From contig NZ_JOHS01000088.1 of assembly GCF_000725625.1 (NCBI RefSeq), positions 1-16,356 of the forward strand: a DNA stretch of 16,356 nucleotides, in the 5' to 3' direction. Of the stretch, positions 6,260 to 12,974 are shown in pieces. Position 1 is the stretch's first letter. Each line of letters begins with the position of its first letter. This stretch comes from Streptomyces sp. NRRL F-6676. GTDB taxonomy: Bacteria > Actinomycetota > Actinomycetes > Streptomycetales > Streptomycetaceae. The notes under the pieces are model-generated. The model did not search any database, was not told the DNA's origin, and saw only the letters and a program-made list of their open reading frames with translations. A program made the translations under genes and the position numbers.

Positions 6260-6523
6260 CCTTCGTGGGGAGCCGCGGCTGATCACCGCGGCACAGACGC
6301 GGCCGTACGCCGGCCGCCTCGGGATCGAAGGGGCGGCGGGGGCCCGGCGCCACCCGCCGGCGCGAATCATGAGGTCGGTGCCGAGGAGTCCCTGCTCGTA
6401 CGTCGAGCGGGCAGTGGGCGTGCGTAACCTCCGCTTCACCCTCCGGCCGCCCCCTCTTCCCGTACAACCCTTCCGCCCCACCGGAGGTCATGCCTTCAGT
6501 TCGTACGTATGTTCTGGACGACT
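6260..6523. other. Gene-free interval upstream of the FG-GAP gene
   Basis: High-GC sequence with no credible reading frame of its own. It presumably carries the FG-GAP gene's promoter, but I could not identify a -10/-35 pair. Confidence 0.35.
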
Positions 6524-6535
6524 GGAGAGGAACCC

Positions 6536-7990
6536 ATGTCACGGCCCCTTCGCAAGCGTTCCCGGAGTTCCGCCGTTCTCGGTGCAGCCGCTGTCGTGGC
6601 GGCGCTGGCCGGTGGTCTGCTCGTTGCCGTGCCCGGCAGTGCGAGTGCCGCGCCGTCGGGGTTCGGTGACGACTTCAACGGTGACGGGTACCACGACCTG
6701 GCCACCGCCGCCCCGGGGGCCGTCGCGGGCGGGAAGGCGAAGGCGGGTGCCGTCGTCGTCAACTACGGCTCGTCCGGCGGGATCACCGCCGCGAACCACG
6801 AGATCACCACGCAGAGTTCCTCCGGCGTGCCCGGCGCCTCGGAGGCCGACGACCGCTTCGGCACCGAGCTCGCGCACGGCGACCTCAACAACGACGGCTA
6901 CGGCGACCTCGTCGTCGGCATCCCGCTGGAGGACGTCAGCGGTGACGTCGACGGCGGTTCGGTGACGATCCTGTGGGGCAGCTCGTCCGGGCTGTCGGGC
7001 GGTACGACGGTCAGCGACCCGAACGCCTCCGGCCACGACAGGTTCGGCCAGTCCCTCACGGTCGGCGACTTCACCGGCGACGGGAAGGACGACCTCGCGG
7101 TCGGCTCCACCGGCAAGGACGTGTGGATCTTCAAGGGCGGCTTCACCAAGTCCGGCGGCGCGGCCGGGAAGCTCCGCCTCGACGCGGACATCGAGGCCGG
7201 CTCGTACCCGGACGGCGCGGTCCAGCTCGCCGCCGGTGACTTCGACGGCGACCGGACGGACGACCTGGTCGTGTCGTCGTTCGCCGGCAGCTTCGTCTAC
7301 CTGGGCGGCTCGGCCGGGCCCACGTTTCAGACGAAGGCGGGCACCGGGCTCGCCGCCGCGCTCACCGTGGCCGACTTCGACCTCGACGGCCACGACGACC
7401 TGGTCGTCGGCGACGACCTGCCCGGGATCGGCGCGCCCGCGAAGGGCGGCTACGTCACCGTGGTCTACGGCGGCGACGCCGGCGTGGACACCGCCCGCAG
7501 CGCCGTCTTCAGCCAGGCCACCCCGGGTGTGCCGGGGGCGGACGAGTACAACGACTCGTTCGGCTGCGCGCTCGCCGCGGGCGACGTCGACCGCGACGAC
7601 TACCCGGACCTGGCCGTGGGCGCGAACTTCGAGACCATCGGGGACGCGGCGGAGGCCGGCAACGTCTGGGTGCTGCACGGCGGCCCCTCCGGGCTGACGG
7701 CGACCGGTGCCGTCTCCCTCAACCAGGGCACCCCGGGCGTCCCCGGCGCCAACGAGTCCTCGGATCTGTTCGGCGACACGGTCCACCTCGCCGACCACAA
7801 CAACGACGACCGCGCCGATCTGTCCGTGGGCGCGGGCGGCGAGAACAGCGACGACGGCGCGGTGTGGTCCCTGCGCGGCTCCGCCGACGGCATCACCACC
7901 ACCGGCGCGGTCAGCTTCAGCGCCCCGACCGTCGGCATCGGCGAATCGGGCGCCGACCCCATGTTCGGGTACACCATGTCGGGCGCCTGA
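6536..7990 (+). CDS. Secreted FG-GAP / integrin-alpha-like beta-propeller protein
   Basis: 484 aa. Basic residues (RKRSR) and a long Ala/Val/Leu core end at SASA-AP (about residue 38), a Sec-type signal peptide. Seven FG-GAP repeats each carry a Ca2+-binding loop with DxNxDGxxDL pattern, near residues 45, 115, 177, 234, 289, 349 and 419 (for example DFNGDGYHDL, DLNNDGYGDL, DFTGDGKDDL, DFDLDGHDDL, DVDRDDYPDL). Seven repeats suit one complete seven-bladed propeller. Two blades share TPGVPGA. No enzymatic domain or membrane anchor is visible, so an extracellular binding or structural role is likely. GGAGAGG (6524-6530) five bases upstream fixes the ATG at 6536. Confidence 0.92.
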   Translation: MSRPLRKRSRSSAVLGAAAVVAALAGGLLVAVPGSASAAPSGFGDDFNGDGYHDLATAAPGAVAGGKAKAGAVVVNYGSSGGITAANHEITTQSSSGVPGASEADDRFGTELAHGDLNNDGYGDLVVGIPLEDVSGDVDGGSVTILWGSSSGLSGGTTVSDPNASGHDRFGQSLTVGDFTGDGKDDLAVGSTGKDVWIFKGGFTKSGGAAGKLRLDADIEAGSYPDGAVQLAAGDFDGDRTDDLVVSSFAGSFVYLGGSAGPTFQTKAGTGLAAALTVADFDLDGHDDLVVGDDLPGIGAPAKGGYVTVVYGGDAGVDTARSAVFSQATPGVPGADEYNDSFGCALAAGDVDRDDYPDLAVGANFETIGDAAEAGNVWVLHGGPSGLTATGAVSLNQGTPGVPGANESSDLFGDTVHLADHNNDDRADLSVGAGGENSDDGAVWSLRGSADGITTTGAVSFSAPTVGIGESGADPMFGYTMSGA

Positions 7991-8029
7991 GCAGCAGGCC
8001 GGTCGGGCCCCCTCGGGCGCCTGAGCAGC
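7979..8029. repeat. 17-bp direct repeat spanning the FG-GAP stop codon
   Basis: TCGGGCGCCTGAGCAGC at 7979-7995, which includes the TGA stop, is repeated exactly at 8013-8029, 34 bp downstream. Confidence 0.75.
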
Positions 8030-8071
8030 GGACGCCCTCGGACGCCCGGGGGGCCCGACCCGAGGGCGTCC
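8001..8071 (+). terminator. Two interleaved perfect inverted repeats after the FG-GAP gene
   Basis: GGTCGGGCCCCC (8001-8012) pairs with GGGGGCCCGACC (8049-8060), extendable by GGGCG (8015-8019) with CGCCC (8043-8047). GGACGCCCTCGG (8030-8041) pairs with CCGAGGGCGTCC (8060-8071). The order of arms is A-B-A'-B' and A' and B' share base 8060, so the two stems compete. Either could act as the terminator of the FG-GAP transcript; there is no U tract. Confidence 0.55.
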
Positions 8072-8110
8072 GGACGGCTCCGGACGGCTCCGGACGGCTC
8101 CGGACGGCTC
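8071..8110. repeat. Four exact 10-bp tandem repeats
   Basis: CGGACGGCTC is repeated four times without change (8071-8080, 8081-8090, 8091-8100, 8101-8110), beginning at the end of the second inverted repeat. Confidence 0.85.
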
Positions 8111-8403
8111 TCCTCGTACCCCATTACCTGTACTCGCGGAGTCAGAGTTCGGCGAAACGCGTGAGCAGTTTTCCTGTAGCAATAAACCGAGTGATATCGC
8201 TCAACTCACGCCGAACGCCGTGACGTGCTACTGTCGATTCCAGTTGCAGTTGTGGTTCCCGAATCTTCGAGCACTTTCCGGCCGGCTTCCCGCCGCCGAG
8301 GTGCTCGCGCATTACCGGTTTTTTTCTCCGGGCGGGGTGATCATCACGGCGACACGGCGTTCGCACAGTGCGGATGCCGACGCATCCCCGAAGGAGATAT
8401 GAC
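8111..8403 (+). promoter_or_regulatory. Upstream and leader region of the CspA-family gene
   Basis: About 290 bp without a gene, markedly AT-richer than its surroundings. Possible -10 boxes are TGATAT (8192-8197, with TTTTCC 17 bp upstream) and TACTGT (8229-8234); neither has a good -35. A leader of roughly 170-200 nt would result, as is usual for cold-shock mRNAs. It holds a run of seven T (8319-8325), the palindrome GTGATCATCAC (8337-8347) and a strong ribosome binding site AAGGAGA ending 6 nt before the ATG. Confidence 0.4.
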
Positions 8404-8607
8404 ATGGCCACCGGTACCGTGAAGTGGTTCAACGCCGAAAAGGGTTTCGGCTTCATCGAGCAGGACGGCGGCGGCGCCGACGTCTTCGCCCACTACTCGA
8501 ACATCGCCGCCCAGGGCTTCCGTGAGCTGCTCGAGGGCCAGAAGGTGAGCTTCGACATCGCGCAGGGCCAGAAGGGCCCGACGGCCGAGAACATCGTTCC
8601 CGCCTAG
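8404..8607 (+). CDS. CspA-family cold-shock protein (67 aa)
   Basis: A canonical single-domain cold-shock protein of the usual 67-residue length: [13 protein letters not shown]1 KGFGFI (13-18), RNP2 VFAHY (27-31), then [20 protein letters not shown] and a PTAENIVPA end. It acts as a cytoplasmic RNA chaperone that melts mRNA structure in the cold. GGAGA (8393-8397) lies six bases before the ATG. It is a single-gene unit closed by a strong intrinsic terminator. The DEAD-box helicase gene follows downstream. Confidence 0.97.
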   Translation: MATGTVKWFNAEKGFGFIEQDGGGADVFAHYSNIAAQGFRELLEGQKVSFDIAQGQKGPTAENIVPA

Positions 8608-8627
8608 AGCCGACGCGCATAGCACGT

Positions 8628-8675
8628 AGCTGGGGCCCGCATCCCTTGGGGTGCGGGCCCCAGCTGCTCGTTTTT
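8628..8675 (+). terminator. Intrinsic terminator of the cold-shock gene
   Basis: AGCTGGGGCCCGCATCC pairs with GGGTGCGGGCCCCAGCT (to 8665) with one G-U pair and a tetraloop, and TTTTT follows at 8671-8675. This is the only textbook rho-independent terminator in the window. Confidence 0.92.
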
Positions 8676-8700
8676 CCACGACGTCCGCGGCGGACATCCC

Positions 8701-8767
8701 CATGACGCGCCCGTCCCCATGACGCGCCCGTCCCCATGACGCGCCGTCCCCATGACGCGCCCCGTCG
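8701..8767. repeat. Four tandem copies of a 16-17-bp repeat
   Basis: CATGACGCGCCCGTCCC occurs at 8701-8717 and 8718-8734, then as a 16-bp version (8735-8750) and a diverged copy (8751-8767). The array lies between the cold-shock terminator and the helicase leader. No open frame of significance runs through it. Confidence 0.85.
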
Positions 8768-8879
8768 CATGGATGATTTCAGCGCCTGTGCCCGCGCGCA
8801 TTCCCCGCCGGCCAGATTCGCTTTCGCGTTCCACCGGTCCCGTATCGCGATTCACCGCGCCGCTCATCGTGTGCGGGAA

Positions 8880-8906
8880 TTCCTTGATACGTGCCGCATC
8901 AAGGAA
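8880..8906 (+). promoter_or_regulatory. Inverted repeat that can hide the helicase ribosome binding site
   Basis: TTCCTTGAT (8880-8888) and ATCAAGGAA (8898-8906) form a perfect 9-bp stem around a 9-nt loop. The right arm contains AAGGAA of the Shine-Dalgarno sequence AAGGAAGG (8901-8908) of the helicase gene. Six of nine pairs are A-U, unusual in this high-GC setting. It could be an RNA switch in the leader or a DNA operator. Confidence 0.6.
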
Positions 8907-8914
8907 GGTTCCGC

Positions 8915-10411
8915 ATGAACCGCACGCGCAACACCGACCGCTTTTCCCGCACCCGGAACGGGGGCGCCGCCTCCGGGAAGAACGGCGGCCGGTTCGGTGC
9001 ACCGTTCCACGGGCGCTCGGGCGGCCCGGCCCGTTCCGGTGGCCACGGCCGCCGCCCCGTCGCCGCCGGCGGTGAGTTCACTCTTCCCGAGACCATCACC
9101 CCGGCGCTGCCCGCCGCGGCGCACTTCGCCGATCTCGACATGCCCGCGGGCCTGCTGGCCGAGCTCGTCCGACAGGGCGTGACCGTGCCGTTCCCGATTC
9201 AGGGCGCGACGCTGCCGAACTCCCTCGCCGGCCGTGATGTCCTGGGCCGCGGGCGCACCGGTTCCGGCAAGACCCTCGCCTTCGGGCTCGCCCTGCTGAC
9301 CCGTACGGCCGGGCGGCGCGCCGAGCCCCGGCAGCCGCTGGGACTGGTCCTCGTACCGACGCGTGAGCTGGCCCAGCAGGTCACCGACGCGCTCACACCG
9401 TACGCCCGCTCCGTGAAGCTGCGGCTGGCCACGGTGGTGGGAGGGGTGTCGATCGGCAGGCAGTCCCACGCACTGCGCGGTGGTGCCGAGGTCGTCGTCG
9501 CCACGCCGGGACGTCTGAAGGATCTCATCGACCGCGGCGACTGCCGGCTGGACCGGGTGTCGGTCACCGTTCTCGACGAGGCGGACCAGATGGCCGACAT
9601 GGGCTTCATGCCGCAGGTCACCGCGCTGCTCGACCAGGTCGACCCGGAGGGCCAGCGGATGCTGTTCTCCGCCACCCTCGACCGCAACGTCGACTCCCTC
9701 GTGCGCCGTTACCTGCACGATCCCGTCGTGCACTCCGTCGACCCCTCGGCCGGCGCGGTCACCACGATGGAGCACCACGTCCTGCACGTCCGCGGCGCCG
9801 ACAAGCACGAGGCCACCACGCAGATCGCCGCCCGCGACGGCCGCGTGCTCATGTTCCTGGACACCAAGCACGCCGTCGACCGTCTCACCGCGCACCTCCT
9901 CGACAGCGGTGTCCGGGCCGCCGCCCTGCACGGGGGCAAGTCGCAGCCGCAGCGCACCCGTACGCTGGCGCAGTTCAAGACCGGGCACGTCGGCGTCCTG
10001 GTGGCGACCAACGTCGCGGCGCGCGGCATCCACGTCGACAGCCTCGACCTCGTCGTCAACGTCGATCCGCCGGCCGACCACAAGGACTACCTCCACCGCG
10101 GCGGCAGGACCGCCCGCGCCGGGGAGTCGGGCAGTGTCGTCACCCTGGTCACCCCGGACCAGCGCCGTGCCATGACCCGTCTGATGGCGGCGGCCGGCAT
10201 TGTGCCGCAGACCACCGAGGTCCGCGCCGGCGGAGAGGCCCTGCGGCGCATCACCGGCGCCCAGGCTCCCTCCGGCGTCCCGGTCGTCGTCACCGCGCCG
10301 GTGGTCGAGCGTCCCAAGCGCGGCGCCGCCTCGCGCGGCCGGCGCCGATCCGTCCCAGCGGCCCGGCGCGCTCCCGGGACACGGTCCGGCACCGGGGCCG
10401 CGGCCTCCTAG
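8915..10411 (+). CDS. DEAD-box ATP-dependent RNA helicase
   Basis: 498 aa with all core motifs in order: a Q-motif region (VPFPIQ, 91-96), motif I GRGRTGSGKT (111-120), Ia PTREL (148-152), GG (176-177), TPGR (197-200), II DEAD (221-224), III SAT (252-254), V ATNVAARGIHV (364-374) and VI HRGGRTARAG (394-403). The N-terminal 55 residues are Arg/Gly-rich and disordered, and the tail is basic (GAASRGRRR), both typical RNA-binding extensions. It unwinds RNA using ATP and, next to a cold-shock gene, probably acts in cold adaptation or ribosome and mRNA remodelling. AAGGAAGG six bases before the ATG at 8915 sets the start; an in-frame upstream ATG at 8891 has no such site. Confidence 0.95.
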   Translation: MNRTRNTDRFSRTRNGGAASGKNGGRFGAPFHGRSGGPARSGGHGRRPVAAGGEFTLPETITPALPAAAHFADLDMPAGLLAELVRQGVTVPFPIQGATLPNSLAGRDVLGRGRTGSGKTLAFGLALLTRTAGRRAEPRQPLGLVLVPTRELAQQVTDALTPYARSVKLRLATVVGGVSIGRQSHALRGGAEVVVATPGRLKDLIDRGDCRLDRVSVTVLDEADQMADMGFMPQVTALLDQVDPEGQRMLFSATLDRNVDSLVRRYLHDPVVHSVDPSAGAVTTMEHHVLHVRGADKHEATTQIAARDGRVLMFLDTKHAVDRLTAHLLDSGVRAAALHGGKSQPQRTRTLAQFKTGHVGVLVATNVAARGIHVDSLDLVVNVDPPADHKDYLHRGGRTARAGESGSVVTLVTPDQRRAMTRLMAAAGIVPQTTEVRAGGEALRRITGAQAPSGVPVVVTAPVVERPKRGAASRGRRRSVPAARRAPGTRSGTGAAAS

Positions 10412-10457
10412 AACGCCGTGCTTCTGAAACACCGTGCTCCTGGAACACCGTGCCGAG
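10411..10457. repeat. Three imperfect 15-16-bp tandem repeats after the helicase stop
   Basis: GAACGCCGTGCTTCT (10411-10425), GAAACACCGTGCTCCT (10426-10441) and GGAACACCGTGCCGAG (10442-10457) are diverged copies of one unit, starting at the last base of the TAG stop. Confidence 0.65.
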
Positions 10458-10486
10458 CCGCCGCCGAGACGGCGGCCGTTCGGCAC
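10450..10486 (+). terminator. Hairpin downstream of the helicase gene
   Basis: GTGCCGA (10450-10456) pairs with TCGGCAC (10480-10486), and inside them CCGCCG (10458-10463) with CGGCGG (10470-10475). The stem is strong but lacks a U tract, as is common in Streptomyces. Confidence 0.55.
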
Positions 10487-10552
10487 ACCGGCCGGGGCAC
10501 CCCGGCTGGGCACACCGGCCGGGCACATCGCGGGACCGCGGCCCGGTCACCG

Positions 10553-10564
10553 CGCTGATCAGCG
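10553..10564. promoter_or_regulatory. 12-bp palindrome upstream of the CBS gene
   Basis: CGCTGATCAGCG is a perfect palindrome, 16 bp before the AGGAGG ribosome binding site of the CBS gene. It might be a protein-binding site; nothing else supports this. Confidence 0.3.
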
Positions 10565-10592
10565 AACGAGTCCATCCCACAGGAGGCACCTA

Positions 10593-10982
10593 TTGACGCT
10601 GACCGAGAACTTTCCCCTTCCGGCCGGCGCCGACGCCGTGCGGGCGGCCGGGCCGCAGGTCTGGGACGACATGACGGTCGAGGTGGCGTTGTTCGTGATG
10701 GCCGCCGCCCGAACGGATCACCTCGTCATCTGTGACGCGGACGGCCGGAGCACCGGCCTCGTCACCCTGGCCCGGCTCACCGCCCTACGGAACGGTTCCG
10801 GCTACACGGACCGGGTCCGCCTGCGCGACGTCGCCGACCTGCACGGCGCCTACGCCCCGCCGCCGACCGCGCCGACCGCGGTCGCCGAGCCCGAGCAGGC
10901 GATGCGGCACCGCCGGTTCGGCACTCCGCACCCGGTCGCCGAACACGGCGGCGCCCCCGGCGTCCTCGCCCTGTCCCGCTGA
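10593..10982 (+). CDS. CBS-domain protein (129 aa)
   Basis: Residues about 22-78 form a CBS motif (VWDDMTVEVALFVMAAARTD, LVICDADGRSTGLVTLARL, YTDRVRLRDV), the module that usually binds adenine nucleotides and regulates a partner. Only one clear CBS unit is present; the remainder is Ala/Pro-rich and probably unstructured, so it may dimerise. The start is TTG at 10593: AGGAGG (10581-10586) lies exactly six bases upstream, whereas the frame extending up to 10434 runs back through the helicase terminator. It sits 181 bp after the helicase and 55 bp before the next gene, and might be co-transcribed with the latter. Confidence 0.8.
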   Translation: MTLTENFPLPAGADAVRAAGPQVWDDMTVEVALFVMAAARTDHLVICDADGRSTGLVTLARLTALRNGSGYTDRVRLRDVADLHGAYAPPPTAPTAVAEPEQAMRHRRFGTPHPVAEHGGAPGVLALSR

Positions 10983-11037
10983 GCCACCGCACCCCACCGC
11001 GGCCGGCCCCCTCCTCCCCTTCTGCCTGTGAGGCATC

Positions 11038-11352
11038 ATGCGCTGTGTCATCGCCCGCTTCCCGTTCGAACTGACCAAGGGGGGCGTGCTCGAATCGATG
11101 AAGGACGTCAAGCCCGAGCCGGTCACCGGCGACTCCGTGATCATCGGGCGCCGTCGTTACCCGGCCAAGCAGGTCGGCCAGGTCCTCACCCGTCAGGACC
11201 GCCGCGACTTCACCGGCCGGGAGATCATCAGGGCGATGAACCGGCTCGGCTTCACCTGCCGCACCGCTCCCGAGGCCGCGACCGCGACCGCGCGGATCGT
11301 CGATCCGCTCCAGCGGGCCTCCGCGTTGCTCGGCAGTCCCGCATCCGCCTGA
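11038..11352 (+). CDS. Small basic protein of unknown function (104 aa)
   Basis: I do not recognise a named domain. The protein opens MRCVIARFPFELTKGGVLES, has a basic middle (IIGRRRYPAKQVGQVLTRQD, RRDFTGREIIRAMNRLGFTC) and an Ala-rich end. Charge and size would allow nucleic-acid binding, but that is a guess. GAGG lies about six bases before the ATG at 11038. It follows the CBS gene on the same strand, 55 bp downstream, so the two may form a short operon in the cold-shock neighbourhood. Third-position G/C bias supports real coding. Confidence 0.75.
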   Translation: MRCVIARFPFELTKGGVLESMKDVKPEPVTGDSVIIGRRRYPAKQVGQVLTRQDRRDFTGREIIRAMNRLGFTCRTAPEAATATARIVDPLQRASALLGSPASA

Positions 11353-11488
11353 CCGGCGGCCCCCGGCCCGGCCGACCGCCCGCCGGCGAGTGGCGGCGAG
11401 AGCACGCACGAGGCTCCCGGCGGTGGAACCATGGGCACCGTTCCGGCCGGCTGGGCCACCTCGCGGGCCGTCCGGGTGGGCCGGTACA

Positions 11489-11502
11489 TAGAATGCTGTC
11501 TC
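11489..11502 (+). promoter_or_regulatory. -10 element giving a probable leaderless mRNA
   Basis: TAGAAT (11489-11494) fits TANNNT and is followed by eight bases and the ATG at 11503, with no Shine-Dalgarno sequence. This places the transcript start at or within a base or two of the start codon. Confidence 0.45.
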
Positions 11503-11862
11503 ATGCCGAAGCCTGACGAGCTGATCACTGGCATCGCCGCCCTCGTGGAATCGGGGCAGAGCAGCCGAATGTCCCTGACCGTGGTCACTGGCGGTGCCGT
11601 CCTCACGGGGCGCCTGGCTCCCGAAGCCGTCTGGAGGCAACGGGTGTCGGAGGTGCTGACGGGTTCCGCCCAGCTGAAGGAGTTCGCCGCCATCTTCGAC
11701 ACCGTCGCGAAGAGGGACGGACCGCCCACGCACCTGCACTTCCACGTCGCCCGGATCTTGCAGGGCACGATGGGAATCCCGGAGACGGGCGGAATGTACC
11801 GCGTCGCGATCGAGGACGTCAGCGCGTGGACCGTGGGCGACTTCAGCTACTCCGAACACTGA
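11503..11862 (+). CDS. Protein of unknown function (119 aa)
   Basis: Begins MPKPDELITGIAALVESGQS and continues RMSLTVVTGGAVLTGRLAPE, VWRQRVSEVLTGSAQLKEF, THLHFHVARILQ, GGMYRVAIEDVSAWTVGDFS. The pattern of a helix, short strands around a TGGAVLTGRL turn and a final strand pair looks like a compact beta-rich fold; I cannot name a family. It is probably cytoplasmic: there is no signal peptide or membrane segment. The frame is open back to 11431, but the upstream ATG would put the TAGAAT box inside the gene and lacks a ribosome binding site, so 11503 is preferred. It converges on the MerR-type gene. Confidence 0.78.
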   Translation: MPKPDELITGIAALVESGQSSRMSLTVVTGGAVLTGRLAPEAVWRQRVSEVLTGSAQLKEFAAIFDTVAKRDGPPTHLHFHVARILQGTMGIPETGGMYRVAIEDVSAWTVGDFSYSEH

Positions 11863-11981
11863 CCCACCGGCCCCGGGCCTCCGGCCGACCCGCCTCGACC
11901 CCGGCCCCGGTCGTGGGCCACGGGCCACGGCGTGCGCCTCCGGCGGTCCGCGGCCGTCTGCCGTCTGCCGTACGGATACGC

Positions 11982-12320
11982 TCAGGCGTCCGCCTTGCGG
12001 CTGGGGCCGGCGGCATCGCGGCGCAGTTCGTCGTTGATGCGCCGGGCCTCTTCGAGCTGGTCCTCGAGGATGATGATGCGGCAGGCCGCCTCGATGGAGG
12101 TGCCCTGGTCGACCATCTCCCGTGCGCGGGCCGCGATGCGCAGCTGGTAGCGGGAGTAGCGGCGGTGGCCGCCCTCGGAGCGCAGGGGCGTGATGAGGCG
12201 GGCTTCACCGAGGGCGCGCAGGAAGGCGGGCGTGGTGCCGAGCATCTCGGCCGCCCGCCCCATGGTGTAGGCCGGGTAGTCGTCGTCGTCGATTCGGTCG
12301 AGCGGGGTTTCTGCGGTCAT
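11982..12320 (-). CDS. MerR-type transcriptional regulator (112 aa)
   Basis: An acidic start (DRIDDDDYPA) is followed by a MerR winged helix: YTMGRAAEMLGTTPAFLRAL, then EARLITPLRS-EGGHRRYSR (about 18-56), where the GGHRRY wing is diagnostic. A helical region (QLRIAARAREMVDQGTSIEA) and a charged coiled-coil-like helix (EDQLEEARRINDELRR) complete it for dimerisation. There is no effector-binding domain and no Cys metal site, so it resembles short MerR-like regulators. AGAGGTG upstream supports the ATG at 12320; another in-frame ATG at 12341 lies beside the palindrome and has no such site. Confidence 0.88.
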   Translation of the reverse strand: MTAETPLDRIDDDDYPAYTMGRAAEMLGTTPAFLRALGEARLITPLRSEGGHRRYSRYQLRIAARAREMVDQGTSIEAACRIIILEDQLEEARRINDELRRDAAGPSRKADA

Positions 12321-12348
12321 CTGCACCTCTGATCGGGTCATACGTCGA

Positions 12349-12380
12349 GGGGCCTTGGTGCCGTACGGCACCAAGGCCCC
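12349..12380. promoter_or_regulatory. Perfect 32-bp palindrome upstream of the MerR gene
   Basis: Arms GGGGCCTTGGTGCCGT (12349-12364) and ACGGCACCAAGGCCCC (12365-12380) are exact complements with no spacer. The palindrome ends 28 bp before the MerR start. It could be a MerR-dimer operator (autoregulation) or an RNA hairpin ahead of the gene. There is no U tract on either side. Confidence 0.65.
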
Positions 12381-12873
12381 GAGGGATTTGTAACACCACC
12401 GACCGGCTTATTGCGACGCCGGCCTTATGTTTCCGCACTCGCCCCTGATGCGAGGCCGTAGTGCGGGGATCGCGGATGCGTGACCGTGGGACCACCTTCC
12501 GTTCCGGGGCCTGCGGTACCCGGGCCGACCTTTCCCGCCCGGGCGATCCCGATGGCGTTCGCCTCCTTCTCTCATCCTTGCGATGAACCTCTTGCCACTG
12601 CGGATTCTGCGTACTGCCAGCGGCGGCCCTGAGCTGGCCACCGGGCCCGGCGGTCAGCGACGGGACCACTATCGACTTCGGCCCCGCCACTCCACCGCCG
12701 TGCCACAACTTCGTTCCGCTTGCGGGCAGTTCGTGTCTGCCACGCCTCGTGGACTTCTTGGCTACGGACAACACACTAACCCCGGCGCGGGCGCATGTCT
12801 ACAGTAGCCACAACAGATTTCCGTCCGTGCGAGTGAAAGGTTCCGCATCGGCACTGGTCACGCCCATGTCCGC
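12381..12873. other. Gene-free, structured interval between MerR and SARP genes
   Basis: No reading frame has convincing Streptomyces codon bias over its whole length with a proper start. Features seen are inverted repeats CCGCACT/AGTGCGG (12433-12439, 12460-12466) and CCCGGGC/GCCCGGG (12519-12525, 12537-12543), and on the minus strand an AGAAGGAGG sequence around 12566-12574 with no ATG or GTG at a suitable distance. The frame after it (AIGIARAGKVGPGTAG) looks GC3-biased for about 45 codons to a TAA but has no standard start. Confidence 0.4.
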
Positions 12874-12925
12874 GCAGAGCGCGTGAGCAGAGCACGCGCG
12901 CAGAGCACGCGAGCAGAGCGCGTGA
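12874..12925. repeat. Four tandem 13-bp repeats upstream of the SARP gene
   Basis: GCAGAGCGCGTGA (12874-12886), GCAGAGCACGCGC (12887-12899), GCAGAGCACGCGA (12900-12912) and GCAGAGCGCGTGA (12913-12925). Units 1 and 4 are identical and units 2 and 3 differ only at the last base, an A-B-B-A arrangement. Confidence 0.85.
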
Positions 12926-12946
12926 GGGGTTCACGCCTGCGCGTGC

Positions 12947-12960
12947 GGCGTCCGGACGCC
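12947..12960. promoter_or_regulatory. 14-bp palindrome between the two tandem arrays
   Basis: GGCGTCCGGACGCC is a perfect palindrome lying about 100 bp upstream of the SARP start, between the 13-bp and 15-bp arrays. A binding role is inferred. Confidence 0.35.
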
Positions 12961-12974
12961 GGGGTTCCGGGGCG

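Noticed and set aside
5847..6542. A 231-codon minus-strand frame over the 74-aa cold-shock gene
   Set aside because: No domain, and it covers a recognisable cold-shock domain on the other strand.
6539..8182. A 547-codon minus-strand frame opposite the FG-GAP gene
   Set aside because: Val/Gly/Arg-rich shadow of the FG-GAP repeats; no ribosome binding site or domain.
8864..10528. A 554-codon minus-strand frame opposite the DEAD-box gene
   Set aside because: Shadow of the helicase coding strand; the helicase has every family motif.
12205..12774. A 189-codon Arg-rich minus-strand frame starting SVAKKSTRRGRHELPAS
   Set aside because: The opening looks protein-like, but third positions are not G/C-biased and the frame overlaps the MerR gene.
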